Positions 34,584 to 43,624 of a stretch of DNA of 64,000 nt are shown in pieces. Origin of the DNA: Caldithrix sp. (GTDB lineage Bacteria; Zhuqueibacterota; Zhuqueibacteria; Thermofontimicrobiales; Sulfurfontimicrobiaceae). The notes beneath the pieces are model-generated. The model was given only the letters and a program-made list of their open reading frames with translations. It was not told the origin of the DNA and made no database searches. Within the stretch, counting starts at the first letter, position 1, and each line of letters begins with the position of its first letter. The position numbers and the translations under genes were made by a program. The stretch spans positions 17,883 through 81,882 of the forward strand of contig DYKB01000007.1 in assembly GCA_020722815.1 (NCBI GenBank). The letters are read 5' to 3'.

Positions 34584-36467
34584 TTATTTATCGAGATTAT
34601 GCTGCATCCACATTTCAAGGACTGCCAGCGCCCAGAGCCGATGCGAATTGTTCCGGCTTTTCGACAGATGTTGTTTGATAAGCTTATTAATGTATTGGGG
34701 ATTAAAATAGCCTCGTTTTTTTATCGTCGCCTCTGTCAGATGATCAAAAACAAAATCTTTGACTTTCTGATTATCCCGCATCCAATTTTTTAATGGAATG
34801 CTGTGGCCTAATTTATCTTTTCGAAAAACGATTTCATCGGGTAAAACACCGGCCATGGTTTTCTTAAAAATATATTTCGTATCCGACATGCCTTTAAATT
34901 TTAAATCCGATGGCAAGGTCGCACAAAACTCGACCAGGCGATGGTCCAGCATGGGATAGCGGGGTTCCAGGTGAAATTGATTATTCAAATTCATCCGCCG
35001 TAAATAGAATTGCACCACGGTATGATAATCACTATACAATGCCTTGCTTAAAAAGTCTTCACCATCGGCTTCTTTATTGAACTGCAGTACATCTTCGTAG
35101 GGATGATAGCCATTCAACAGTTGATAAGTCTGTGGATTGAATAAGCGCTTGATTTCATCAAAATTATAATAAATTCGCCAACGATGCGACAGCAATTCCT
35201 TCGGAAAGCCCGCGCTTAAGGCAAAACGCTTCAATTTCACTACCAGATTCTTCTTTTTATCTGAATCCGGTAACAGTTTCGATATGCCGAAAATAGGGGC
35301 TTTAATAAAACCAGGAATCTTGTCAATAATCGCTGCCAGTTTATCGGCTTCATAAACGGGGTGGCCGGCAAACAGTTCATCGCCACCATCACCGGTAACT
35401 ACATAATTCACAAATTTCGATGCTTCACGGCCCAAAATATAACTCGCGATATTGATTCCCACATCACAAAACGGTTCATCCATCAGGGCGACGATTTTTT
35501 CCATTTCAAAAACGTCCTGCAAACGATATTCAACCTCGTGATGGACGGTTCGATAGTGACTGGACATAATTCTCGCATAATGGGATTCATCGAAACTTTG
35601 ACTTTTACAGCGATAAGAAAAAGTATGCAGCGGTCGATCTAAAAATTTGCTTCCCAGCCCGGTCATGGTGCTGGAATCCATCCCGCCACTCAGAAAAATA
35701 CCCATCTCCTCGCCGGGTTCGATGCGAATTTTGATAGCATCATTTAAAAGTTCTAATAACTTTTCAGAAATCTCTTTTTCACTTTTTTGAATGATGTTGG
35801 AAAAAGTGAGTGTCCAGTAACGACGAAAATCGATTTCACCATTTCGAAAGTTTAAAATATGTGCTGGTCGCAGCTTGTCTACCTGTTCAAAAAACGTGTG
35901 CAGACCTGGATTATAATTGAAAAGCATGAACTGATAAAATGCCTGGTAATTCAGGTTTCTTTTTACGCCAGGATATTGCAAAATTTCTTTTATTCGCGAG
36001 CTAAAAATGATTTTTTCATTATCGATGTAATAATAGAGCGGTTCAATACCGAGCCGATCCCGGACTAATTGCAGCCAGTTTTTCGATTTATCCCAGATGG
36101 CAAAGGCGAATTTTCCGTTTAAATTACCGATAAATTTTTGTTCAAATTGTGTATATAAACACAAAATAAGAGTTGCCGGGTTATCGGTTACATGTTTTTT
36201 TAAATCTTCCCGGAGGGAGTTTTTCAACTCTTCAAAATTATAAATTTTTCCGGTAAAAATAACCACAATATCGCTGTTATTGATGGCAGCCGGACGGATT
36301 TTTCGATAATAGGCACCTTTGAATGTCGGCTGATAATAACATCCAAAATTTTCATTGATATGTACCTTCCCTGTTTCGAGATGAAAGGGATCTTCCTCTG
36401 ATATTTTTAATAAAGTCTCAGTACTCACATTCTTTTCACGAATCCGTTCTAAAACGCCGAAAATCAT
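34584..36467 (-). CDS. Asparagine-synthase-like protein lacking the glutaminase cysteine
   Basis: A 627-residue two-domain AsnB homologue. The C-terminal ATP-pyrophosphatase part is intact (SGGMDS at 260-265). The N-terminal glutaminase half has decayed active-site residues: the protein starts MIFGV instead of MCGI, NGEIYN is TGKIYN, and the SDTE site is gone. It cannot use glutamine in the usual way; ammonia or another amine donor is likely. Members in surface-glycan loci (for example WbpS) amidate sugar acids, so the target may be a uronic acid rather than aspartate (inference). Start: ATG 36467, with AAGGAG 5 bp ahead; a GTG at 36473 overlaps the site. Confidence 0.85.
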   Translation of the reverse strand: MIFGVLERIREKNVSTETLLKISEEDPFHLETGKVHINENFGCYYQPTFKGAYYRKIRPAAINNSDIVVIFTGKIYNFEELKNSLREDLKKHVTDNPATLILCLYTQFEQKFIGNLNGKFAFAIWDKSKNWLQLVRDRLGIEPLYYYIDNEKIIFSSRIKEILQYPGVKRNLNYQAFYQFMLFNYNPGLHTFFEQVDKLRPAHILNFRNGEIDFRRYWTLTFSNIIQKSEKEISEKLLELLNDAIKIRIEPGEEMGIFLSGGMDSSTMTGLGSKFLDRPLHTFSYRCKSQSFDESHYARIMSSHYRTVHHEVEYRLQDVFEMEKIVALMDEPFCDVGINIASYILGREASKFVNYVVTGDGGDELFAGHPVYEADKLAAIIDKIPGFIKAPIFGISKLLPDSDKKKNLVVKLKRFALSAGFPKELLSHRWRIYYNFDEIKRLFNPQTYQLLNGYHPYEDVLQFNKEADGEDFLSKALYSDYHTVVQFYLRRMNLNNQFHLEPRYPMLDHRLVEFCATLPSDLKFKGMSDTKYIFKKTMAGVLPDEIVFRKDKLGHSIPLKNWMRDNQKVKDFVFDHLTEATIKKRGYFNPQYINKLIKQHLSKSRNNSHRLWALAVLEMWMQHNLDK

Positions 36468-36577
36468 TTTCACTCCTTAAACATTTTTTTGAATGCTTAA
36501 TTTTCCAATAATATCAAAATTTATTAATCGCAAGCATGAATTAAATTTGTAACAGCCAGAAGACATTTAAACGCCAT

Positions 36578-38032
36578 CTACTTTGATTTAATAATGCCCA
36601 ATAAATTATTTTTGAAACCTGCAATTTCTTCCTGATCAAATATCTTTAATAAAAACAAAAAGAGCAAATAACTGATCCCCAGTATGATTCCTAATGGTAT
36701 CAGGGGAATATAGGTTAATCCAAAATAAAATCCTGACGCAATAATTCCCCCGATAATGATCGGCCGGAAGCTGATTTTTATCACCGGTACTTTTAAATGA
36801 TGAAATCGGAGATAAACTGAATTTAACAGGAAAATCATCCCTTCGCCACAAACAGTGGCAACCGCAGCGCCTTCATAGCCATACGCCGGAATTGCCCACA
36901 AATTTAAAAGCACTTTAAAAATCAATGAAATCAATCCAACATACATGATGATTTTTTGTTTATCCACCGACATCAGAATCGTGTTGAGCATCCAGTTGGG
37001 ATATTGGAAAATAATGCCCACGAACAGTGCCTGCAGGGCAAATTGGGCAACAAAAAATTCCGGTTTGGAATTATAAAAATTTGTTAAAAGAAAATCCGAG
37101 AAAAAGTAACCATAGACAACGACTGGTATTGCCATTAAAAACATATATTTAACAATGCGTATCGCAAAATTATAATGGCGCTTTTTATCGATCACGAAAA
37201 GCTCGGAAAGACGCGGCAAGGCGACCAGATAAATAATCGTGGGTAAAATCGACACGCCTTCATAGACCCGGAAAGCGGCACTGTAGAGGCCCGCCGCATT
37301 AAAATCCGGACACATTTTTGAGAGCATGAGAATATCAATATACGAAAATACGGTTAAGATGATAAAAAACATGCCCAATGGTAACGATTCTTTCTGCAAT
37401 CGTTTAATAAAATGCCAGTCAAACTGCAGCCGAATTTTTGAAATTTTGAAATGTAAAATCAATAAAGCGATAATAAAATCAGCCGCCCGAACCAAAGCAA
37501 ACGCGGTGATGAAAGCGAAAATTGTTTTATATACAAAAAGCGCAATCAGGCCAAAAATTAATTCGCTGGTTCGTTCCAACAACACCAGCCCGGTATCATA
37601 GGCAAAGAGATCGTGTGCCTGGAAAAACACCCGAAAGGTGTACTTCATGGATTTCAGAAACGATGAAACGGTCAAAATATAGATCGCCATCCGTACATCG
37701 GGTGAATAGTCGTAGAATAAATTCACCACGATCAGCATGATCGAGTAAACCGTGACACACAATGTCATTTTCCAGCTCAGGAGGTTCCCGACATATTTCT
37801 GTGTCAATAATTTATCCCGTGAAACATTTCGGGCGGTCAAATCCCGTAATCCCAGGTCGACAAACATCTCAAATATGGTCGCAACGGCCAGCGCTGTATT
37901 AAAAATGCCACTTTGTTTAACGCCGGTTAACCGGCCAACAAAAATCAGCAGGATGAACAGGAAAAACGAACTGAATGTGGTTATGGTCGAAAAAACAAGA
38001 TTCTTGACGATGTTATAATTTTTTTGGGCCAA
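36578..38032 (-). CDS. Wzx-type polysaccharide flippase (MOP superfamily), copy 2
   Basis: A 484-residue membrane protein with about 12-14 helices. The N-terminal VGRLTGVKQSGIFNTALAV and RNVSRDKLLTQKYVGNLLSWK segments are typical of flippases that export lipid-linked glycan units. It is clearly distinct from the flippase at 11943-13382. The start codon appears to be TTG at 38032, since AGAGGA lies 8 bp ahead and the next Met is more than 50 residues in. It lies 13 bp after a GT4 gene. Two flippases suggest two separate glycan units. Confidence 0.84.
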   Translation of the reverse strand: MAQKNYNIVKNLVFSTITTFSSFFLFILLIFVGRLTGVKQSGIFNTALAVATIFEMFVDLGLRDLTARNVSRDKLLTQKYVGNLLSWKMTLCVTVYSIMLIVVNLFYDYSPDVRMAIYILTVSSFLKSMKYTFRVFFQAHDLFAYDTGLVLLERTSELIFGLIALFVYKTIFAFITAFALVRAADFIIALLILHFKISKIRLQFDWHFIKRLQKESLPLGMFFIILTVFSYIDILMLSKMCPDFNAAGLYSAAFRVYEGVSILPTIIYLVALPRLSELFVIDKKRHYNFAIRIVKYMFLMAIPVVVYGYFFSDFLLTNFYNSKPEFFVAQFALQALFVGIIFQYPNWMLNTILMSVDKQKIIMYVGLISLIFKVLLNLWAIPAYGYEGAAVATVCGEGMIFLLNSVYLRFHHLKVPVIKISFRPIIIGGIIASGFYFGLTYIPLIPLGIILGISYLLFLFLLKIFDQEEIAGFKNNLLGIIKSK

Positions 38033-38045
38033 TGCGTTTTTCCTC

Positions 38046-39167
38046 TTAAAGTTCCGCTTCGATTCGGTTAACTAATTTCATAATATTGGATCGCCAGGAA
38101 TAGCGTTCTTTCACTTTTTCATAATCAACATCACTAACCATTTGTCCTTCAGTCAATGCTTTACAAATTTCATCGGCAAACAGATCGGTTTCCACGACTT
38201 TCAGTCGCTCAAAGATTGGCGGAACCGAACGGGCAGCCACCGGGGTGGCAATGGTGATTTTGCCACAGGCCAGCGCTTCGATAATCTTGGTGGGCATCCC
38301 CCATCCCTGTTGAATCGGCGAGATAAAAACATCCGCTGCCTTGATATACGGTGGCAAAGATTCCACAAAACCGACAAATTCCACATTCGGATGTTGTACA
38401 TCTTTCGGGGGATTAGAACCCACAAAGCGAAATTTGGTATTGGGACAGCGCGCAAGGACTTTATCCACAATTCGTTCTACTGTGACATAAACCACTTCGA
38501 GATTTGTCTGAATATTATAATTCCCACAAAAAAGCACGATTTTGGGGTCATTTTTGACTGGTTCATAGAACGGATTAAAAATCTTTTCATCGAATCCCTG
38601 CGGTATGACCACCATTTTGTCCTTTTTCGTCCAGCGGGTATAATATTCAGCATCGCTTTCTGAAATGGGGACCAGAATTTTACTCTTTTTAACGCCATTT
38701 TTCTCCGCCCAATAGACATAAGGAATAAAGGGATAGCGCCGCTTGTCCTTTTTGGCTTTTCCCAGATATTGTTTGAACTCCAGATTGTGCGAACAATAGA
38801 TAAAAGGCAGCTTATATTTTTTCGAGAGTAGAATTCCATAGACAGAACTCAAACCATAATCGCAAAGAATGGCATTATATTTATTCTTTTCCAGCAGTTT
38901 TTGAGCGGAATGATATAGCCCTTTGCTGAAAATAAAATAATCCTTTTGACTGAAAGGAATGACGATTTTTTCCCGAACGCCTTTGACTTTATTGGCGAAA
39001 ACTTTGGAAAGTTCCGGATTTGGTGGATGACCCGATCCATCGAGATAAACCAAATCCAGGTCGAATCGTTCAGCTAAATTATTGACAAATTCGGCTCCGC
39101 GAACACCAGCGCCGGTGAGCGGTACATGCGGATCATAGACCGAAAGATATAATATACTCTTTTTCAT
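38046..39167 (-). CDS. GT4-like glycosyltransferase
   Basis: A 373-residue GT-B enzyme. N-terminal SVYDPHVPLTGAGVRGAEF carries the glycine loop; CSHNLEFKQYLG is acceptor-side; the donor domain shows VLFCGNYNIQTNLEV, SPIQQGWGMPTKIIEALACGK and the E-x7-E spacing. No membrane helices. AAGG lies 11 bp before the ATG. It stands between the acyltransferase gene and the second flippase (13 bp), consistent with one unit. Specificity unknown. Confidence 0.85.
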   Translation of the reverse strand: MKKSILYLSVYDPHVPLTGAGVRGAEFVNNLAERFDLDLVYLDGSGHPPNPELSKVFANKVKGVREKIVIPFSQKDYFIFSKGLYHSAQKLLEKNKYNAILCDYGLSSVYGILLSKKYKLPFIYCSHNLEFKQYLGKAKKDKRRYPFIPYVYWAEKNGVKKSKILVPISESDAEYYTRWTKKDKMVVIPQGFDEKIFNPFYEPVKNDPKIVLFCGNYNIQTNLEVVYVTVERIVDKVLARCPNTKFRFVGSNPPKDVQHPNVEFVGFVESLPPYIKAADVFISPIQQGWGMPTKIIEALACGKITIATPVAARSVPPIFERLKVVETDLFADEICKALTEGQMVSDVDYEKVKERYSWRSNIMKLVNRIEAEL

Positions 39168-39263
39168 TGATCAACTTACCTTTGAATAAATTTTTTATTT
39201 ATCAAATAGCGGTATGCTTGTATAATGACTAACCCAGTATTTTTACAAAACCAGTTTTTAAAC

Positions 39264-40064
39264 TTACTTTGTTGCTGCTTTTTCATTAATAATTTGGGAT
39301 TCGATAGTAACCCGTGCCTGCTCCTGATCGGTTTTCCGATTGCGAACCACTTTTGCCGGAATTCCCACGGCAATCGCATAATCCGGAATTTCCGAATTGA
39401 CTACTGCCGCAGCACCGACAATCACATCACGGCCAATTATCGAACCATCAAGTACCTGAACATGTGTTCCCAGCCAGATATTTTCTTTGGCAATAATGCC
39501 TTTTGAAAGCCGTGGCTGTTCCAGCGGTGACACATCGAGGCGATCAAAACGATGGGTTCCGCCAACAAAGTAACAATAAGCGGCGATTAACGCATTCTTT
39601 CCTAATTTTACGAGACTGGCTGAGAAAATCTGGCTATTAAAACCAATATTAACATTGTCTTCCAGAATGATATCGCCATTTTTGCAATTGAAAATCGTAT
39701 TCCGGCCAATAAAAACGCCATTGCCGATACTGATTCCCCGATTATCCTGGCCTTTGGCATCCAGCACGACATTATCATCGATGACGACATTATCGCCAAT
39801 GGTGATTTTGTGGGGATGACGCAGGACAACATTCTGGCCAAAAGTTACATTTCGGCCTACTTTGCCCAGCAGTTTGGGATATAATTTCATGCGCAGCACT
39901 AATCCAAGTGCCCCGGGTACCCAGCTTGCCAGCATCATAATGAGTTCATACTTTATTAAATTCCAGAGACCGGGTTTGCCGATTACGATATCGGAGTATT
40001 TTTGAAGTGCTGATTTTTTTTGATTGAACAGTTCCTTCTGTATTTCAATCGTCTCTTCTTTCAT
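39264..40064 (-). CDS. Hexapeptide-repeat (LbH) acyltransferase
   Basis: A 266-residue protein whose middle and C-terminal part is a left-handed beta-helix of hexapeptide repeats (GRNVTFGQNVV, IGDNVVIDDNVVLD, IGNGVFIGRN, ILEDNVNIGFN). The active-site-like NIWLGTHVQVLDGSIIGRDVIVGAAAVV follows, as in WbbJ/maltose O-acetyltransferase-type enzymes. It probably O- or N-acetylates a sugar of the polymer. A short helical N-terminus with one hydrophobic stretch precedes the repeats. Start: ATG 40064 has AGGA 6 bp ahead; an ATG at 40070 would touch that site. Confidence 0.84.
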   Translation of the reverse strand: MKEETIEIQKELFNQKKSALQKYSDIVIGKPGLWNLIKYELIMMLASWVPGALGLVLRMKLYPKLLGKVGRNVTFGQNVVLRHPHKITIGDNVVIDDNVVLDAKGQDNRGISIGNGVFIGRNTIFNCKNGDIILEDNVNIGFNSQIFSASLVKLGKNALIAAYCYFVGGTHRFDRLDVSPLEQPRLSKGIIAKENIWLGTHVQVLDGSIIGRDVIVGAAAVVNSEIPDYAIAVGIPAKVVRNRKTDQEQARVTIESQIINEKAATK

Positions 40065-40126
40065 TTTCATTCCTTTGAAATTTTAGCGTAAAACCTGAGT
40101 TTTTACCAGTTCATCCCGTTGAAATT

Positions 40127-41113
40127 TTAGAGTAAGCCCTGGGATCGGTACCAGTCCGCCGTAATTTTTAAACCGGTTTTTAAATCAACTTTTGGATTAT
40201 AACCCAGCAGTCGCTTTGCCTTTGAAATATTAAAAGCCCGATCCTTGATAAAGAAGTCCAGCCGACGGCGATAAAGCGGTGGATTAATTCGCAATGGATA
40301 ACAGAGGGCTTCACAGATAACCGAAGCGATCCAGACCGGCCACAGGGGCATTTTTTTCCGGGGAGCAGATACCCCCAATGCTGCTGCAAGAATTTTGACA
40401 TATTCTGTTAAGGGGACATATTCATTGCCACCCAAAGTGAAAACCTGTCCCACTGCTTCGGGTTTTTCACCGCAAAGAATAATCCCATCACACAGGTCTT
40501 TGACGAAGGTCAAATGGTAGAGGATTTTCCCACTGCCAATCATGCGAAATTTGCCACTATTGACAAATTTAAAAATTTTCAGGAAACGGGTATCCCCCGG
40601 GCCATAAATACCCACTGGCCGAAAAACCACCCCTTCAATTTTGTTTTCTTTAAAGAATTTTAAAGCTAATTTTTCACCTTCAACTTTTGATTGCTGGTAA
40701 TAATCACCCGGTCCATAGGGAGCGGTTTCATCCGCCGGTGGATTTTTGATTTCACCCTGAACGCCAACGGTACTGCAATGAACAAACCGTCGAACGCCAG
40801 CATCGCGTGAAGCTTCCAGGAGGTTTTTCGTCCCACCAACATTTACATCAAAGAAAAGCTGATGTGGGACATTCTGTTCGCGGTAGACTGCAGCAATGTG
40901 ATACACTGTATCAACCCCCTCGACGGCTGGAATCAGGGTGTCTTTTTTCAATAGATCACCGCTGATAATTTCAACACCTAATTTTTCCAGTTTTTCAATG
41001 TTTTTATTGGAACGAGCCAGCGCCCTTACCGCATATCCCCGATTCACTAATTCTTCTGCTAAATGGCCACCCGTAAAACCAGTAGCGCCTGTCACTAATA
41101 CTTTCTTCGCCAT
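40127..41113 (-). CDS. NAD(P)-dependent epimerase/dehydratase (SDR, HpnA/3beta-HSD-like)
   Basis: A 328-residue extended SDR with GATGFTG (9-15) and Y139-x3-K143 (YYQQSKVEGE). The sequence resembles dihydroflavonol-reductase/3beta-HSD-like SDRs, including the hopanoid-locus protein HpnA, and the substrate is not clear. With glycan genes around, a nucleotide-sugar or lipid-linked-sugar reductase/epimerase is plausible. AGGA lies 6 bp before the ATG. Confidence 0.8.
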   Translation of the reverse strand: MAKKVLVTGATGFTGGHLAEELVNRGYAVRALARSNKNIEKLEKLGVEIISGDLLKKDTLIPAVEGVDTVYHIAAVYREQNVPHQLFFDVNVGGTKNLLEASRDAGVRRFVHCSTVGVQGEIKNPPADETAPYGPGDYYQQSKVEGEKLALKFFKENKIEGVVFRPVGIYGPGDTRFLKIFKFVNSGKFRMIGSGKILYHLTFVKDLCDGIILCGEKPEAVGQVFTLGGNEYVPLTEYVKILAAALGVSAPRKKMPLWPVWIASVICEALCYPLRINPPLYRRRLDFFIKDRAFNISKAKRLLGYNPKVDLKTGLKITADWYRSQGLL

Positions 41114-41423
41114 GATATATCCTGAAATTTTAAATGGATTTTTTTAAATTTTGTTATTGGTTGTTTCTCAGTATAATCGAAAAGTTGGACGCTTGCATAC
41201 AAAATTAATACCACATCCTCAACTTTTATTATTTTTCTTTTGCGACAATACAATTATTGACTTAAATCTCCTATCGCCCCAATGCACACGAGTGCTCTTG
41301 CAAAATTTACTTTTTAATTGTTATGTTTTTTATTTAACAAAGAGAGCAAACAGGCCGGAGAGTTCTTCTCTCCGTCCTCTTAATCCTCTTTGTCAAAAAA
41401 TGATAAAACGAATACAAATTATG
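41114..41423. other. 310-bp intergenic region after glpD
   Basis: No gene. Its right part holds the interrupted hairpin annotated at 41337-41393. The rest is A/T rich; a TTGAGG/TATGCA pair 17 bp apart on the minus strand is too weak to call as promoter of the SDR gene. Confidence 0.6.
41337..41393 (-). terminator. Interrupted hairpin downstream of glpD
   Basis: ACAAAGAG (41337-41344) pairs with CTCTTTGT (41386-41393), enclosing a perfect CGGAGAG/CTCTCCG stem (41356-41362, 41368-41374) with a 5-nt loop. On the minus strand it is followed by TAAATAAAAAAC, not a clean T run, so termination is plausible but unproven. Confidence 0.45.
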
Positions 41424-43097
41424 TTATGCCGGCTGATAAATTCGATTCACTTCATCAATTTCCGCTTTTTGTCGCTTTTCATCCCAGCCAAGTTCTTTGG
41501 CCATAATTTTTGCAACGGCCTGAAGTGCTTCGATTCCTGGATTTTCACCGGAACCCAAATCGGTTCGTCGTAAAATAACATCGGATAATTTCTGTGCCAT
41601 TTCGTGTCGAACTGCGTGGACCACTTCAGCTTTTAGGGTTTCATCAGAATTGGGGACAGTTTGCATTAACTTTTCATCTTCTTTTCCATAATCGGTAATG
41701 TCAGTCAATGCCGAACCGTAATTGTAACACAGATGTTTCATCACGGATTCCCCTAAATTATAGGGCTTCCGCTGAACATTTTCTTTCACAAAATCTGCAA
41801 ATTTATCAATATTTCCACCGACGAGGCGCGTGACTTCGGTTTTGCAGCCCGGATCGAGACGATTCATTTTTTTGAAGACCAGATCAACTGTCTTTTTGCC
41901 AACGTCACGGGCCGTCGTATATTTGACACCAACGACGCTTACCAGACCTTCGATTTTATTCTCTGCCGCGTGATCATAAATTGCATAATGCTTTTGTAAT
42001 TTTACTTCACCCGAAACTGGATTTGTACCGGCCATGGGTAAAAATCCGCCATAAAAGAAAGTTATATCTTCACGTTTAATGTTTGCCGCCGCGTATGCTT
42101 GCTGAACCGCACCGAGAAAATCCTGAATTTCAGCTTCTGTTACTTTATAATCCTCCTGTTTGCCATTGTATGGCAGGTGGTTGGTTCCGATAATCGTATA
42201 TTTGCGCCAGGGCGAGAAAAAGAGAATGCGATGGGCTTTATAAACACTTCCATCTTTATGGACATGTTGATAGGGACCTGAAATTCCTGCCGCGTGGGTG
42301 GTCATAACTGGTCGTTTTATGACAATATTCATGGCCGTGGATAATTGGAATCGGGTTTTTCGATCGGCAACTTCACCACTTAAAACCGTATCAACCCAGG
42401 GACCAGCATTGTTCACGACCATTTTCCCGCGAATCTCAAATGTATTTCCAGTCAGCGTGTCTTTCACTTTGACGCCTGTTACCTGATTGCCATTTTTTAA
42501 TAAACCGATTGATTGAACATAATTGGCGGCGTCAGCACCTTTTTCGGCGGCTGAGAGGATAAATGAAAGTGACAATCGTTCCGTATTATAGCATTGACAA
42601 TCATACCAGATTGCCGCGCCATTCAAGTTGTATTTGGTATAACCCGGCAGATATTCCTGCACTTTGCTTTTGGAGATCGTATAACTGGGGGGCATATATT
42701 TATGGGGATCTTTCAAACCATTCCGATCAAATCCCACGATATCATTGGCCATTAAAGCGGCCATCATTGCCGGTCGACTTTTCATTTTATAACTATAAGT
42801 GGGCATGATGACGGGTAATGGATAAACCAAATTTGGGGCAATATTCATTAAAACCATCCGTTCATGAATCGATTCCCGCATCCGTTTAATATCCATTTGT
42901 TGTAAATATCTTAAACCACCATGTATGGTTTTCAAACTATTCGCCGAAGTGGCACTTCCGAAATCATTTTTTTCAATCAGGGCAACTTTTAAACCTCTTA
43001 ATGCTGCATCCCATGCGGTGGCTACTCCATAAATTCCAGCGCCAACAACAATCAGATCATACGCCGTATTCGCCAGCTTATTCAAATTTCGTTTCAT
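41424..43097 (-). CDS. glpD: FAD-dependent glycerol-3-phosphate dehydrogenase
   Basis: A 557-residue flavoprotein with the N-terminal dinucleotide-binding GAGIYG (19-24), IEKNDFGSATSANSLKTIHGG and LRYLQQ, all typical of the GlpD/GlpA family that oxidises glycerol-3-phosphate to DHAP at the membrane and passes electrons to quinone. ANSLKTIHGG is a variant of the usual SRSTKLIHGG. The C-terminal domain is present. It sits among glycan genes but has its own boundaries: a terminator just upstream of it (43579-43617), a hairpin downstream and a candidate promoter at 43323-43352. It may supply or balance glycerol-3-phosphate for lipids, but a direct link to the glycan is unproven. Confidence 0.87.
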   Translation of the reverse strand: MKRNLNKLANTAYDLIVVGAGIYGVATAWDAALRGLKVALIEKNDFGSATSANSLKTIHGGLRYLQQMDIKRMRESIHERMVLMNIAPNLVYPLPVIMPTYSYKMKSRPAMMAALMANDIVGFDRNGLKDPHKYMPPSYTISKSKVQEYLPGYTKYNLNGAAIWYDCQCYNTERLSLSFILSAAEKGADAANYVQSIGLLKNGNQVTGVKVKDTLTGNTFEIRGKMVVNNAGPWVDTVLSGEVADRKTRFQLSTAMNIVIKRPVMTTHAAGISGPYQHVHKDGSVYKAHRILFFSPWRKYTIIGTNHLPYNGKQEDYKVTEAEIQDFLGAVQQAYAAANIKREDITFFYGGFLPMAGTNPVSGEVKLQKHYAIYDHAAENKIEGLVSVVGVKYTTARDVGKKTVDLVFKKMNRLDPGCKTEVTRLVGGNIDKFADFVKENVQRKPYNLGESVMKHLCYNYGSALTDITDYGKEDEKLMQTVPNSDETLKAEVVHAVRHEMAQKLSDVILRRTDLGSGENPGIEALQAVAKIMAKELGWDEKRQKAEIDEVNRIYQPA

Positions 43098-43322
43098 CCT
43101 GATGCCTCAAATCTTGGTTATTTAATTTACATCCAATAATAAAAACAATTGGTGCTATCATTACTTAATATTAAATTATTAAATTAGTTACATAAATTTG
43201 CACTTGAAACTCGCTGTTTTTATGCAACTAAGATGAATTCGCTTTTTAAGCAAAATATATGCCACTGAACAGGTATAAATATTGATACATAAATTTACAT
43301 AATACTCTATTATTTATCAAAA

Positions 43323-43352
43323 ATTGTATCATTCTGAAATATAGTGTAACAA
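43323..43352 (-). promoter_or_regulatory. Candidate glpD promoter
   Basis: Minus strand TTGTTA and TACAAT are 18 bp apart, downstream of the asnB terminator and about 225 bp before the glpD ATG. The long leader and A/T-rich setting weaken the call. Confidence 0.28.
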
Positions 43353-43578
43353 ATCTTTATATTTTATTTGATTTATGCTCAATTCGATGAATTATAGTAC
43401 AAAATTTTGTTTCATAATTGAAAGTTTTGTCTCTTGTGATTATCAATCCGATAATAATTTTCAGTTTTCGGATGAAGATATTCACAAAAGAAGGTGGGCC
43501 AGTATTCAGATCGAAATGGGGGGATTTCCGTACTTGAATAATCTGTCGGTTGTGCCAGATTCTTTTAATGTTGATTTT

Positions 43579-43617
43579 AAAAAAGACAGGAGATATTCAA
43601 TGATGAATATCTCCTGT
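43579..43617 (-). terminator. Intrinsic terminator after asnB
   Basis: A perfect 14-bp stem (ACAGGAGATATTCA at 43586-43599 with its complement at 43604-43617) with a 4-nt loop. On the minus strand it is followed after one C by six T (43584-43579). It lies 8 bp past the asnB stop. This is a classic Rho-independent terminator and closes the first polysaccharide unit. Confidence 0.9.
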
Positions 43618-43624
43618 AAATTTA

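Larger units (their letters stand above)
43098..43624. other. 527-bp intergenic region between asnB and glpD
   Basis: No gene. Very A/T rich. It holds the asnB terminator at its right end and a candidate glpD promoter. A 98-codon plus-strand open frame (43375-43671) has no Shine-Dalgarno and overlaps the asnB 3' end, so I do not call it. Confidence 0.6.

Noticed and set aside
38142-38663. 173-codon plus-strand open frame
   Set aside because: Antisense to the GT4 gene at 38046-39167; no independent signals.
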